Shown here in pieces: positions 1-6,438 of a stretch of 11,513 nt of DNA. A model generated the notes under the pieces. It was not told the DNA's origin, did not search any database, and saw only the letters and a program-made list of their open reading frames with translations. Source of the stretch: an uncultured Saprospiraceae bacterium (lineage in GTDB: Bacteria > Bacteroidota > Bacteroidia > Chitinophagales > Saprospiraceae). The stretch covers positions 1 to 11,513 of the forward strand of contig CALCMV010000168.1 of NCBI GenBank assembly GCA_937967535.1, read 5' to 3'. Numbering within the stretch: the stretch's first letter is position 1; the number at the start of each line of letters is the position of its first letter. Both the position numbers and the translations under genes were made by a program.

Positions 1-228
1 CTCGAAGGCAACAACAAAAGCATGGCAGAAGCTACCCGCTTGATATACAGCAACTTCACCAATTTCTTCAAACGCATTCTCAATCGCAAAAAGAAACTCA
101 TCTACGACGAACCTGTCTCCCAAACCAGCCTCCAAACCCTCCAAACTGACCTCACTGAACTCAAGCCTCTCATAGAACGCGCATGGTTAGAAGAAAAAAT
201 AATAGAAATGATGAAGGCAATAAAATAA
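1..228 (+). CDS. C-terminal end of an unidentified protein (5' partial)
   Basis: The reading frame is open from the first base of the window (it starts L-E-G-N-N-K-S before the first Met at base 22), so this is most likely the last 75 codons of a longer gene rather than a small gene starting at 22. The visible part has a basic, aromatic stretch (FFKRILNRKKK, encoded by about bases 67-99) followed by a region rich in Leu, Gln and Glu that could form an amphipathic helix and ends in MMKAIK. No signal peptide, membrane segment or known motif can be seen. I do not recognise the family. The stop codon at 226-228 lies inside the A-rich stretch that acts as the U-tract of the opposite-strand terminator at 221-261, so this gene and the lipoprotein gene converge and share that hairpin. 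Confidence 0.6.
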   Translation, partial: LEGNNKSMAEATRLIYSNFTNFFKRILNRKKKLIYDEPVSQTSLQTLQTDLTELKPLIERAWLEEKIIEMMKAIK

Positions 229-261
229 AAAAGCAGGATGCCTCCAAAGAAACATCCTGCT
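221..261 (-). terminator. Intrinsic terminator of the lipoprotein gene, possibly bidirectional
   Basis: Bases 232-240 (AGCAGGATG) pair perfectly with 253-261 around a 12-base loop. Read on the minus strand the hairpin is followed directly by TTTTTATTTTATT, a good U-tract, so it should end transcription from the lipoprotein gene, whose stop is about 115 bases upstream. On the plus strand the hairpin follows the stop of the first gene by 3 bases, but the trailing sequence (ATTACTCATT) is a poor U-tract, so termination in that direction would be weaker. Confidence 0.8.
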
Positions 262-314
262 ATTACTCATTAATAAGTGCTTGGACTGAACTAAGCATCA
301 CTTTCATTTTTTGT

Positions 315-333
315 AATTTACTGAAAGTAAATT
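315..333. repeat. Small AT-rich hairpin in the lipoprotein 3' region
   Basis: AATTTACT (315-322) and AGTAAATT (326-333) are perfect 8-base arms around a GAA loop. It lies between the lipoprotein stop and its terminator and has no U-tract on the minus strand, so I read it as a secondary structure in the 3' untranslated region and not a second terminator. Confidence 0.4.
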
Positions 334-340
334 AATTATT

Positions 341-383
341 GAACTTGAACTTGACACTTGAATTTGTACTTCCACTTACTTAG
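341..383 (-). repeat. Degenerate hexamer array overlapping the lipoprotein stop codon
   Basis: On the minus strand the sequence from the stop codon onward reads as consecutive 6-base words of the form AAGTNN: AAGTGG, AAGTAC, AAATTC, a 7-base AAGTGTC, then AAGTTC twice. The first word shares its AA with the TAA stop (376-378). The same AAGTNN word and the same TAAGTAAGT start just after the stop codon of the metzincin gene at 3913. No matching opposite-orientation arm is obvious here. It is one of several short-word arrays at gene boundaries in this window. Confidence 0.55.
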
Positions 384-1230
384 GTACTCTTGACGAATAG
401 CCGTTATTCTCTATCCAAAGATGCTTATCTGCGCCATTTGTATCTCCATTGAGGTCGCAGTCGGCAGCGTGGTAGATATTGAACTGACCATTAAACTCGA
501 ACCAAATATTGTCGCCACCATTAATATCGTAGCTCACAGCATCCGTTTGGTCGGTATCGCCGGCGTACATAACCCATATGCCCGGTTTGATTTCTTTCTG
601 CCCGACACTTGCTACACCATCTGTATAGCTATCTGCTACACGAAAATCGTAGGTCAATTCGCCATTCGTGATGTCAATCATTTTGTCGGTCATCACGCCC
701 ATGTGGTTACGGTGTTCGATGACCACATAGACTTCTGCTGCTAGATCTGAATCAAGCACACAGTCATCCACAAAGCTAAGGCTGCCATCTTTATTGAGCA
801 AAGCTGCTGCTGCGGCTATCTCGGTATTTTTCGCTATATCGGTACGAAAACTAACCAAAACCCAGTCGGTTTCGTTGCCGGTGTAGTTGGCATCAGTCCA
901 GTTGTCGCCCTCTTTTCCGGCATAATTCCACGGAGCAATATCGTAAGGTTGCCCATCGGGTGTAGGTGTGCCGACTCCGCTAAGCGTCTGTCCGGGCAGC
1001 AAGCCGCGTAGGTGCAGGTCGGTGGTCATTTCGTCTCTGTCGTCGGCATACGCACCTTCGAGAAAAACGTGCAAATTAATGTTTACACAAGCCGATTCGG
1101 TAGTTTGGAGTGCTTGAATATCATTGATATCGGTAGCTGGTGTAAGGCTGTCTTTTCCGCAAGAGCTAAAAAATAAAGCAATTGCAAGGAAGATGCTGAG
1201 TTTGCTTGTCACTTTTGATAGATTTTTCAT
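376..1230 (-). CDS. Predicted surface lipoprotein with dockerin-like C-terminal Asp/Asn loop
   Basis: The frame opens at an ATG at 1281, but the second Met (codon at 1228-1230) starts a clean lipoprotein signal: basic MKNLSK, a hydrophobic core (LSIFLAIALFF) and a lipobox FSSC with the lipidated Cys at residue 24. I therefore use the 284-residue form. Its upstream sequence is A/T-rich without Shine-Dalgarno, as usual in Bacteroidota. The mature part resembles a family seen as modules in large Bacteroidota secreted proteins: an opening LHVFLEGAY, the core WVLVSFR...ALLNKDGSLSF, then VYVVIEHRNHMGVMT, and a C-terminal Asp/Asn-rich loop (DLNGDTNGAD) that looks like a shortened dockerin or EF-hand calcium loop, followed by NNGYSSRVP. 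No catalytic residues can be recognised. Probably anchored in the outer membrane; the partner is unknown. Family match is by eye. Confidence 0.85.
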   Translation of the reverse strand: MKNLSKVTSKLSIFLAIALFFSSCGKDSLTPATDINDIQALQTTESACVNINLHVFLEGAYADDRDEMTTDLHLRGLLPGQTLSGVGTPTPDGQPYDIAPWNYAGKEGDNWTDANYTGNETDWVLVSFRTDIAKNTEIAAAAALLNKDGSLSFVDDCVLDSDLAAEVYVVIEHRNHMGVMTDKMIDITNGELTYDFRVADSYTDGVASVGQKEIKPGIWVMYAGDTDQTDAVSYDINGGDNIWFEFNGQFNIYHAADCDLNGDTNGADKHLWIENNGYSSRVPK

Positions 1231-1349
1231 TGTTAAAGTTTTTAAATAGTTAATAATGTTCCCTTTCTTTCGAGTATACATACCTATATACTTTGAGATG
1301 AAAATTAATCATGCCCAACATGGTATTTTTTCCCGAAAAACAAAGATTT

Positions 1350-1368
1350 ACGTTATGTGCAGTAACGT
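1350..1368. promoter_or_regulatory. Possible operator palindrome upstream of the lipoprotein gene
   Basis: ACGTTA (1350-1355) and TAACGT (1363-1368) form an inverted repeat with a 7-base spacer, 120 bases upstream of the lipoprotein start. Overlapping its left edge on the minus strand is AATCTTTG, one mismatch from the Bacteroidota -7 box TAnnTTTG, but no convincing -33 box was found. The spacing suits a dimeric regulator, yet one short palindrome in AT-rich DNA can arise by chance. Confidence 0.25.
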
Positions 1369-1614
1369 TTGTGTGTAAGTGTTTTAAAATTTAGCGTTAA
1401 AGTGTATACATATAATGAGCTTAGGACATATTTAAAAGGTTATTAAGTTTAAATTCTCGGATTAATTGTTATTTGTGTTTGTAAAATCAATAGTTTCGTG
1501 CAATTTTTCTAATTCAAACAAATTATAATTTTATTAAATAATAAGTAGTAGGACATTTTTATTTTATAAAAAATAATATGCTAAAATTTTGATAATCAGT
1601 AATTTGCAATCTCG

Positions 1615-1632
1615 TACCGATAGCTATTGGTA
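1615..1632. repeat. Short near-palindrome with a CCGATAGCTATTGG core
   Basis: Bases 1615-1632 read as an 18-base self-complementary segment with one G/T mismatch pair. Its layout (CCGA, central AGCT, then TYGG) resembles the hairpin at 11450-11467, which has CCCGAA and TTCGGG arms. Such small CCGA...TCGG palindromes are frequent interspersed repeats in Bacteroidota. No gene is nearby, so a role in termination is not supported. Confidence 0.4.
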
Positions 1633-1660
1633 TCGAAATATCATTCAACGAATTATAAAA

Positions 1661-1688
1661 AACTATGAACTCGCAACTATGAACTGAC
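1661..1688 (+). repeat. Quartet of degenerate heptamers (AACTNNN)
   Basis: Four consecutive 7-base words all begin with AACT: AACTATG, AACTCGC, AACTATG again, and AACTGAC. The phase is exact over 28 bases and the array ends abruptly at AGCC. The four-word length matches arrays at 2272, 10272 and (with 8-base words) 6439, although the words are unrelated. No coding frame spans it and no opposite arm is visible nearby. Confidence 0.55.
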
Positions 1689-1941
1689 AGCCAAATTGTA
1701 CAGACCATAAAGATACTTATTAACAAGTAATAAAGTTCATATGAATGAAAAAATTAAATTGATATTAAAAAATTCAAAACTGTTTAGTGATAAGTAATAT
1801 TTATCAGGATTATTCAAAATTAAACTAATTCATTTTCATAGCTTAATAATACAACACAAATATACGAGATTTATTTCTTTTAATGCTTGATAAATGACCA
1901 GAATTCGACCAAATCTTACATTTTAACGACTAAACGCAAAG

Positions 1942-2117
1942 GATTTGATGATTTGATGATTTTTGATTTTTGATTGATTCGCTGTGCGAATTTTTATACT
2001 GAGAATTTTGCAAAGCAAAATTTAATCAAAAATCAAAAATCAAAAATCAAAAATCAAAAATCAAAAATCAAAAATCAAAAATCAAAAATCAAAAATCAAA
2101 AATCAAAAATCAAAAAT
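1942..2117. repeat. Inverted word repeat ending in 13 perfect heptamer copies
   Basis: The left part consists of GATTTGAT twice (1942-1957), GATTTTT twice (1958-1971) and GATT. Bases 1958-1975 are the exact reverse complement of 2024-2041. The right part is CAAAAAT repeated 13 times without a single error (2027-2117). Between them lie two small hairpins: ATTCGC/GCGAAT (1977-1982 with 1986-1991) and AATTTTGC/GCAAAATT (2004-2011 with 2015-2022). The right array could pair with the left arm in many registers. The perfect copies suggest recent expansion by slippage, while the left arm stayed at two units. It lies 270 bases upstream of the metzincin gene. Confidence 0.85.
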
Positions 2118-2271
2118 CCTGAACAAGTTAACAAAACGCTAAAACTTCAGAAAGATACCCCCTTTTCATGTTAAAATCCCGTTTTAATGTTTACACAAAT
2201 GTTATTTATGGCATAAAATTAGCAAAATGATACGTGTAAAATGAAAATAATTGTGTCGATAAAGAAGAAAT

Positions 2272-2360
2272 AGTCGGCAGTTGGTAGTCCGCAGTCCGCC
2301 GCTTATACGTAAACTAACTCGTACATGAACGGCGGACTGCGGACTAAGCAACTGCGGACA
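2272..2360. repeat. Inverted pair of heptamer quartets upstream of the metzincin gene
   Basis: The left arm is four 7-base words: AGTCGGC, AGTTGGT, then AGTCCGC twice (2272-2299). Read on the minus strand, the right arm repeats the same plan: TGTCCGC, an 8-base variant AGTTGCTT, then AGTCCGC twice. The inner 17 bases (2285-2301 and 2330-2346) match perfectly, and a further outer segment (2273-2283 with 2349-2359) matches with one mismatch. The loop is 28 bases. The GC-rich stem would be very stable in RNA and ends about 25 bases before the start codon of the next gene, so if transcribed it would dominate that leader. Confidence 0.85.
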
Positions 2361-2377
2361 GATTTTTTAAAAAATCT
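2360..2377. repeat. Perfect 18-base AT palindrome just before the metzincin start
   Basis: AGATTTTTT followed by its exact complement AAAAAATCT. It directly abuts the outer arm of the heptamer inverted repeat and ends 8 bases before the ATG at 2386. It occupies the place where a ribosome binding site would lie, and no Shine-Dalgarno sequence is present. It may form a short hairpin or only be an A/T-rich leader. Confidence 0.5.
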
Positions 2378-2385
2378 ACTTGCGA

Positions 2386-3915
2386 ATGAAATATATCGGA
2401 ATAGCAATAAGCCTCTTACTGACCCTCATATCCGCCAATCTTCATGCCCAATGCGGTGCCGAACTGACGGAAGAAGACCACGCCTACATCCAAAGCACCC
2501 AAACCCCCATGCGGAGTTTTAATGCCAACATCACACGCGGCGTGCGCGATATGCCCGTCAAAGTACACATAGTACGTCGTGCCAATCGCACAGGCGGCAT
2601 GAACGAGGCTTCCCTCATGGCAGCCCTTCAGCAAGTCAATGAACATTACATCAATGCCAATCTGCGTTTTGTCATGCTCAAAGGCATCAACTATATTGAC
2701 TCTGACCAATACTATAATTTTAGCAATGCCAACGAACAAGCACTTTGCGGACAACACGATATAGATAATGTTATCAACCTTTATTTCTTTGGCTCTGTGT
2801 ACAAAGGCAAGGTACAAGTCTGCGGTTACTCTTACTATCCCAACAAAAGTTCTTCCTATTCCGATAGAGACCGTATCATCTTGGACAATGCTTGTGTAGA
2901 CGGCGGCACGACCCTCATCCACGAACTAGGGCATTTCTTTTCGCTCTATCATACACATGGGCGTGGCAAAGAAAAAGAACTTGTCACGCGCACAGCCGAT
3001 GTCCGCAATTGCGAAAAAGCAGGCGACAACCTCTGCGACACCGCCGCCGACCCCATGATCATCAACGAAGTAGACCGCAACTGCAATTACACAGGTACAC
3101 GCAGCGATGCACGCGGCGAAAAATACCGCCCCGACCCCAGAAACATCATGGCATACTCTGCCGACGGCTGCCGTCAGCGATTCTCCAAAGGACAATTTGG
3201 ACGGATGAACTACGCAGCCATCAATATGCGTAGCTACATGACCATGCCCAAAGGCCTAGCCATACACAATATAGCAGATGGAGTCAAAAAACCAAGCGTC
3301 ACCACTTCCCCTCCAAAACCAAAACCAAGCACCACCACAAAACCAAAACCAACAACAACTACAACTTCCATCACAACCACCTCCTCAAAAGACCACATAC
3401 TATCCGGCGAAGTGATGCTGCAAATTAGCGGACGCGCCGTAGATATGTCATTAGACGGAAATCTATACCGCCCCACGCGCCCCTTTTATTCGGGTACAAA
3501 CTACCAAATGTCCATGACCAATAATGACATTGGATTTGTCTATGTGATTGGTTCGGATTTGACGAAGAAAAACACGCAAATATTCCCTCAAACGAATCAA
3601 ACCGCGTACATTTCCGTTGAAAATTCGCGTATGACATTGCCAAGTGCCGGCAGCATGTTCCAAATGGACCAAACCAAAGGAAAAGATTATATTTGTGTCT
3701 TATATTCCAAACGCCCCATTCGTATGGATTTGGTCATGCAGGAAATGGAGCGCGTCAGCGGCAATTTTATGCAACGCCTCTACAAAGTTCTCTGGCATCA
3801 ACTCGTTCCTCAAAATCACATCGAATATAAAAATATCAGCAATCGACTCGTGTTCTCCGCCAATGCAGGACAACACAGCATCGTCCCTGTTGTTATTGAA
3901 CTTGAACACGAATAA
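2386..3915 (+). CDS. Secreted M43-like (pappalysin-type) metzincin with DUF4384-like C-terminus
   Basis: The frame could start at a TTG at 2380, but the ATG at 2386 gives a standard signal peptide (MKYIGIAISLLLTLISANLHA, cleavage before QC) and a 509-residue protein. Residues 55-290 are a metzincin peptidase: the zinc site HELGHFFSLYH at 179-189 (ligands H179, H183, H189; catalytic E180), a downstream CDTAADP at 217-223 and a Met-turn NIMAYS at 253-258, as in pappalysins. The usual Gly of HExxHxxGxxH is Ser186. Residues 300-335 are a Pro/Lys/Thr-rich linker. Residues 340-450 resemble DUF4384, with GFVYVIGSD, the IFPQTNQ segment and DYICVLYSKRP. Eight Cys in the mature part suggest disulfides and export. 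It probably cleaves protein outside the cytoplasm; the substrate is unknown. It is followed after 93 bases by the caspase-like gene on the same strand. DUF4384 is often fused to caspases, which supports a joint role. Confidence 0.88.
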   Translation: MKYIGIAISLLLTLISANLHAQCGAELTEEDHAYIQSTQTPMRSFNANITRGVRDMPVKVHIVRRANRTGGMNEASLMAALQQVNEHYINANLRFVMLKGINYIDSDQYYNFSNANEQALCGQHDIDNVINLYFFGSVYKGKVQVCGYSYYPNKSSSYSDRDRIILDNACVDGGTTLIHELGHFFSLYHTHGRGKEKELVTRTADVRNCEKAGDNLCDTAADPMIINEVDRNCNYTGTRSDARGEKYRPDPRNIMAYSADGCRQRFSKGQFGRMNYAAINMRSYMTMPKGLAIHNIADGVKKPSVTTSPPKPKPSTTTKPKPTTTTTSITTTSSKDHILSGEVMLQISGRAVDMSLDGNLYRPTRPFYSGTNYQMSMTNNDIGFVYVIGSDLTKKNTQIFPQTNQTAYISVENSRMTLPSAGSMFQMDQTKGKDYICVLYSKRPIRMDLVMQEMERVSGNFMQRLYKVLWHQLVPQNHIEYKNISNRLVFSANAGQHSIVPVVIELEHE

Positions 3916-3917
3916 GT

Positions 3918-4002
3918 AAGTTTAAGTCTAAGTCTAAGTTTAAGTTTAAATTTTTAAACTTAATCTTAACTTAAACTTAAACTTCATCTTAAACTTAAAC
4001 TT
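3918..4002. repeat. Inverted hexamer arrays filling the metzincin-caspase gap
   Basis: Starting 2 bases after the stop codon, six 6-base words follow in phase: AAGTTT, AAGTCT twice, AAGTTT twice and AAATTT (3918-3953). After two T come eight words in the opposite sense: AAACTT, AATCTT, a 5-base AACTT, AAACTT twice, CATCTT, AAACTT twice (3956-4002). The arms can form a long AT-rich hairpin with almost no loop, or slip by any multiple of six. The array ends 6 bases before the ATG of the caspase gene, so the entire intergenic region is repeat and there is no separate ribosome binding site or promoter. The stem lacks a U-tract, so read-through is expected. Confidence 0.85.
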
Positions 4003-4008
4003 AATAAG

Positions 4009-6051
4009 ATGAAGCATATCACAAAAATCACCACAAGCCTGATAGTTCTTATCTCATTTCTAATGATTAGCGCGACTGCCTATGCACAGCAAGGAGCATG
4101 TGTAAGTGGCGATTGTTATAATGGTGTAGGAACATATCAGTGGCAAAACGGTGAACGCTACAAAGGCAGCTTCCGCAACGGACAGATGCACGGCAATGGT
4201 GAATACAGTTGGCCCAATGGACACCGCTACGATGGTGACTGGCAAAGCGGCAGACAGCATGGTACAGGTACCTATTATTGGGCATCGGGCAAAACGCAAT
4301 ACGCAGAGTGGCAGCATGGCAGAGTGCTTAAAGAACTACCTGCACAGCATACCACCAACACCACGACTACCACAGCAAGCACGAGTACCAAAACAACAGG
4401 CTGCATGAGTGGCGATTGTGAAAACGGGCAGGGCTTGTACATCTGGCAAAACGGTGAACGCTACGAAGGCGACTGGCGCAATGGCAAATTTGAAGGACGC
4501 GGCTCATACACTTGGGCTGACGGCAGCAAATATTCAGGCAATTGGCAAAGCGGCAGGCGCAATGGTTCGGGTACATTTTATAGCCCGAATGGTGTGGCAA
4601 AAACAGGCATCTGGAAAGACAATGAACTCGCCCCAACTGCCAATACAAGCACAACGACCAGACCAACCACGACAACAACTACTGCCACAACGACCACATC
4701 AAGCGGTACAAGTAAAGGTTGTACAAAAGGAGATTGTATCAATGGTGTCGGCGTATACGTATGGCAAAGCGGGCAATACTACGAAGGCGACTTCAGAGGC
4801 GGCAAGCAAAACGGTGCGGGTACATATTATTGGCCCGATGGCAGCAAGTATGTCGGCGAATGGAAAGATGCGAGAAGACATGGCAAAGGTATCTACTTTT
4901 TCCCGGATATGAAACAACGGGCAGGTATCTGGAGCAATGGCAATATCACGCAGGAAATCGCAGGGATGACCGTACCTTCCGTTCCCGTAGTGGGTGGCAG
5001 CAGTTCTACAACTACCGTAGTGACTACACCAACGACAACCACAAGCGGCGGCGATAAAGTAGCACCACAAGTCACGATTACCGAGCCTGCCGTATCACGC
5101 GGTTTTACCGTTGTGGCAAAGAGCAATACGCTGCGTGTGCGCGGATATGCGATTGACGAAAGTGGTGTGAGTAGTGTTTGGGTTGGTGGCGTACAGGCGG
5201 CATTGAGTCGTCCGGGAGCGAAGCGTACAGATTTTGATGCTACGGTGACATTGGCAGCCGGACAACGCGATTTGTGGGTCGAAGCCAGCGATTCGCGCGG
5301 CAATGAATACACGAATAGCTATACACTGAAAGTCGAAAACCCTGTTCCTGTTACAGATAAAGGTACGGGCAGTCAAGAGCGTATCGCCCTTATTATCGGC
5401 AATAGCAGTTACAATATTTCGCCGCTACCCAATGCCCGCAATGATGCCGATTCTGTGGCTAAGGTTCTCCGCGAAGTGGGTTTTGAAGTGATGCACCACA
5501 AAGACCTCAATTATCAGCAAATGGAAACCGTCATTAATCAGTACGGCGAAAAACTCCGCACAAACGGTGGTGTAGGCATGTTCTATTTTGCAGGACATGG
5601 CGTGCAGGTAGATGGCGAAAATTACCTCGTACCTGTGAGTGCCGACATCAAAAAAGAGAAAGACATCAAATACAAATCAGTACATTTGGGTTATTTGCTC
5701 GATGAGTTTGAAAATTCGGGCAATGATATGAATATTATCGTTTTGGATGCTTGTCGTGATAATCCTTTTGCTGCAAAATATCGTTCTGCGAGAAACGGTT
5801 TGGCGGGTATCGCTGTACCGCCTATCGGGACATTTATCGCTTATGCGACCTCTCCCGGCTCGGTAGCTTCCGACGGCGAAGGCACCAACGGTTTGTACAC
5901 CCAAGAACTCATCAAAGCCTTGCGTTATCCCGACCTTCGTATTGAGGATGTCTTTAAAATTGTGCGCTCGAATGTACGCCGTCTTTCACAAGGGATGCAA
6001 GTGCCATGGGAAAATTCTTCGATTGAAGGAAATTTTTACTTTAGAAAATAG
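4009..6051 (+). CDS. Secreted MORN-repeat, Ig-like, caspase (C14) protein
   Basis: This 680-residue protein begins with a signal peptide (cleavage after AYA, about residue 26). Three modules follow at about 31-106, 132-204 and 238-310. Each opens with CxxGDCxNGxGxY and carries three to four MORN-type units (WQNGERYxG, GxGxYxWxxGxxYxGxW). They are separated by Thr-rich linkers (114-130, 212-237). After a third Ser/Thr linker (329-348) comes an Ig-like beta domain (350-443) with DESGVSSVWVGG and the closing ASDSRGNEYTNSYTL. The C-terminal caspase-like peptidase (457-680) starts ERIALIIGNSSY and has the catalytic dyad His530 in FYFAGHG and Cys582 in IVLDACRDN, so it should be active. It likely works in the periplasm or at the surface; substrate and trigger are unknown. 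It shares strand, export and Thr-rich linkers with the upstream metzincin. No ribosome binding site separate from the hexamer repeat is visible. Confidence 0.92.
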   Translation: MKHITKITTSLIVLISFLMISATAYAQQGACVSGDCYNGVGTYQWQNGERYKGSFRNGQMHGNGEYSWPNGHRYDGDWQSGRQHGTGTYYWASGKTQYAEWQHGRVLKELPAQHTTNTTTTTASTSTKTTGCMSGDCENGQGLYIWQNGERYEGDWRNGKFEGRGSYTWADGSKYSGNWQSGRRNGSGTFYSPNGVAKTGIWKDNELAPTANTSTTTRPTTTTTTATTTTSSGTSKGCTKGDCINGVGVYVWQSGQYYEGDFRGGKQNGAGTYYWPDGSKYVGEWKDARRHGKGIYFFPDMKQRAGIWSNGNITQEIAGMTVPSVPVVGGSSSTTTVVTTPTTTTSGGDKVAPQVTITEPAVSRGFTVVAKSNTLRVRGYAIDESGVSSVWVGGVQAALSRPGAKRTDFDATVTLAAGQRDLWVEASDSRGNEYTNSYTLKVENPVPVTDKGTGSQERIALIIGNSSYNISPLPNARNDADSVAKVLREVGFEVMHHKDLNYQQMETVINQYGEKLRTNGGVGMFYFAGHGVQVDGENYLVPVSADIKKEKDIKYKSVHLGYLLDEFENSGNDMNIIVLDACRDNPFAAKYRSARNGLAGIAVPPIGTFIAYATSPGSVASDGEGTNGLYTQELIKALRYPDLRIEDVFKIVRSNVRRLSQGMQVPWENSSIEGNFYFRK

Positions 6052-6308
6052 ATAGTCATTTATAATTAATGTCTTCGCCAAATTTTGAATTTTGAACGAC
6101 AAATTGATTTAAATTTTACTTTGTTTTTTACTGATAATGATTAATTAATAAATTAAACATTTTTTTATTCAAAATTAACGAACATATTACTATAACCAAA
6201 GACTATTTTTATATAAGAAAATACTATCAATAATAGTTTGAATTAAAAGATATAAACTGTACATTTAAGAAAAAGAAAATCTTATTGATTTATTCCCTCC
6301 ACCATATT
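6052..6308 (+). other. Long AT-rich 3' region of the caspase gene
   Basis: Between the caspase stop and its terminator are about 257 bases without a coding frame on either strand. A two-unit heptamer (AATTTTG twice, 6081-6094) is the only word repeat, and the rest is AT-rich with no hairpin of note. This is either an unusually long 3' untranslated region or room for a small RNA ending at the terminator at 6309-6346. No clear TAnnTTTG promoter was found to support the second option. Confidence 0.45.
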
Positions 6309-6346
6309 GACCGATTATTGATTTTTCGATAGTCGGTCTTTTTTTT
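6309..6346 (+). terminator. Strong intrinsic terminator on the plus strand
   Basis: GACCGA (6309-6314) pairs with TCGGTC (6333-6338). After a one-base mismatch on each side the stem continues as TATTGA with TCGATA (one T-G wobble) around a TTTT loop. Eight T residues follow immediately (6339-6346). This is the clearest terminator in the window. It should end transcripts of the metzincin-caspase pair, although it lies 258 bases past the caspase stop. On the minus strand there is no U-tract. Confidence 0.88.
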
Positions 6347-6438
6347 ATCCTACACCCAAATACTTAAAAGATATAAGATCAGTTGCAACAATAGATAACC
6401 CCCAATTGGCAAAGCAATAAAAAAAGCCACTAGCATAA

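Larger units (their letters stand above)
1231..2385. other. AT-rich gene-free region of about 1.15 kb
   Basis: No convincing coding frame exists on either strand. The only longer frame on + runs through the heptamer array and is an artefact of its repetition. The stretch holds the leader of the lipoprotein gene, two small palindromes (1350-1368, 1615-1632), a quartet of heptamers (1661-1688), the large heptamer array (1942-2117), an inverted heptamer pair (2272-2360) and an AT palindrome (2360-2377). From 1381 to 1600 and from 1700 to 1940 I see only AT-rich sequence without structure I can name. The promoter of the metzincin gene must lie near the right end, but no clear TAnnTTTG -7 box is visible. 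Confidence 0.7.

Noticed and set aside
421..744. 107-codon frame on + inside the lipoprotein gene
   Set aside because: It lies wholly antisense to a well-supported lipoprotein and its product has no recognisable feature.
1231..1281. Upstream ATG start for the lipoprotein
   Set aside because: It would add 17 residues ahead of a complete lipoprotein signal and shift the lipobox Cys to position 41, long for a lipoprotein signal peptide.
2024..2118. CRISPR array
   Set aside because: The units are 7 bases and directly adjacent; there are no spacers and no cas genes.
1974..2174. Open frame of 66 codons on + through the CAAAAAT array
   Set aside because: It encodes only a repeated QKSKIKN-type pattern forced by the heptamer, has no leader, and disappears if copy number is not right. 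It is a by-product of the repeat.
2380..2385. TTG start for the metzincin
   Set aside because: The ATG at 2386 begins a better signal peptide and avoids a rare start only 6 bases upstream.
3918..4002. Intrinsic terminator after the metzincin
   Set aside because: The hairpin is AT-rich with no trailing T run before the next start, so it does not fit a rho-independent terminator.
376..6051. Type IX secretion C-terminal sorting domains on the exported proteins
   Set aside because: None of the three exported proteins ends with a recognisable T9SS sorting domain. The lipoprotein has a lipobox and the two peptidases end in other domains.
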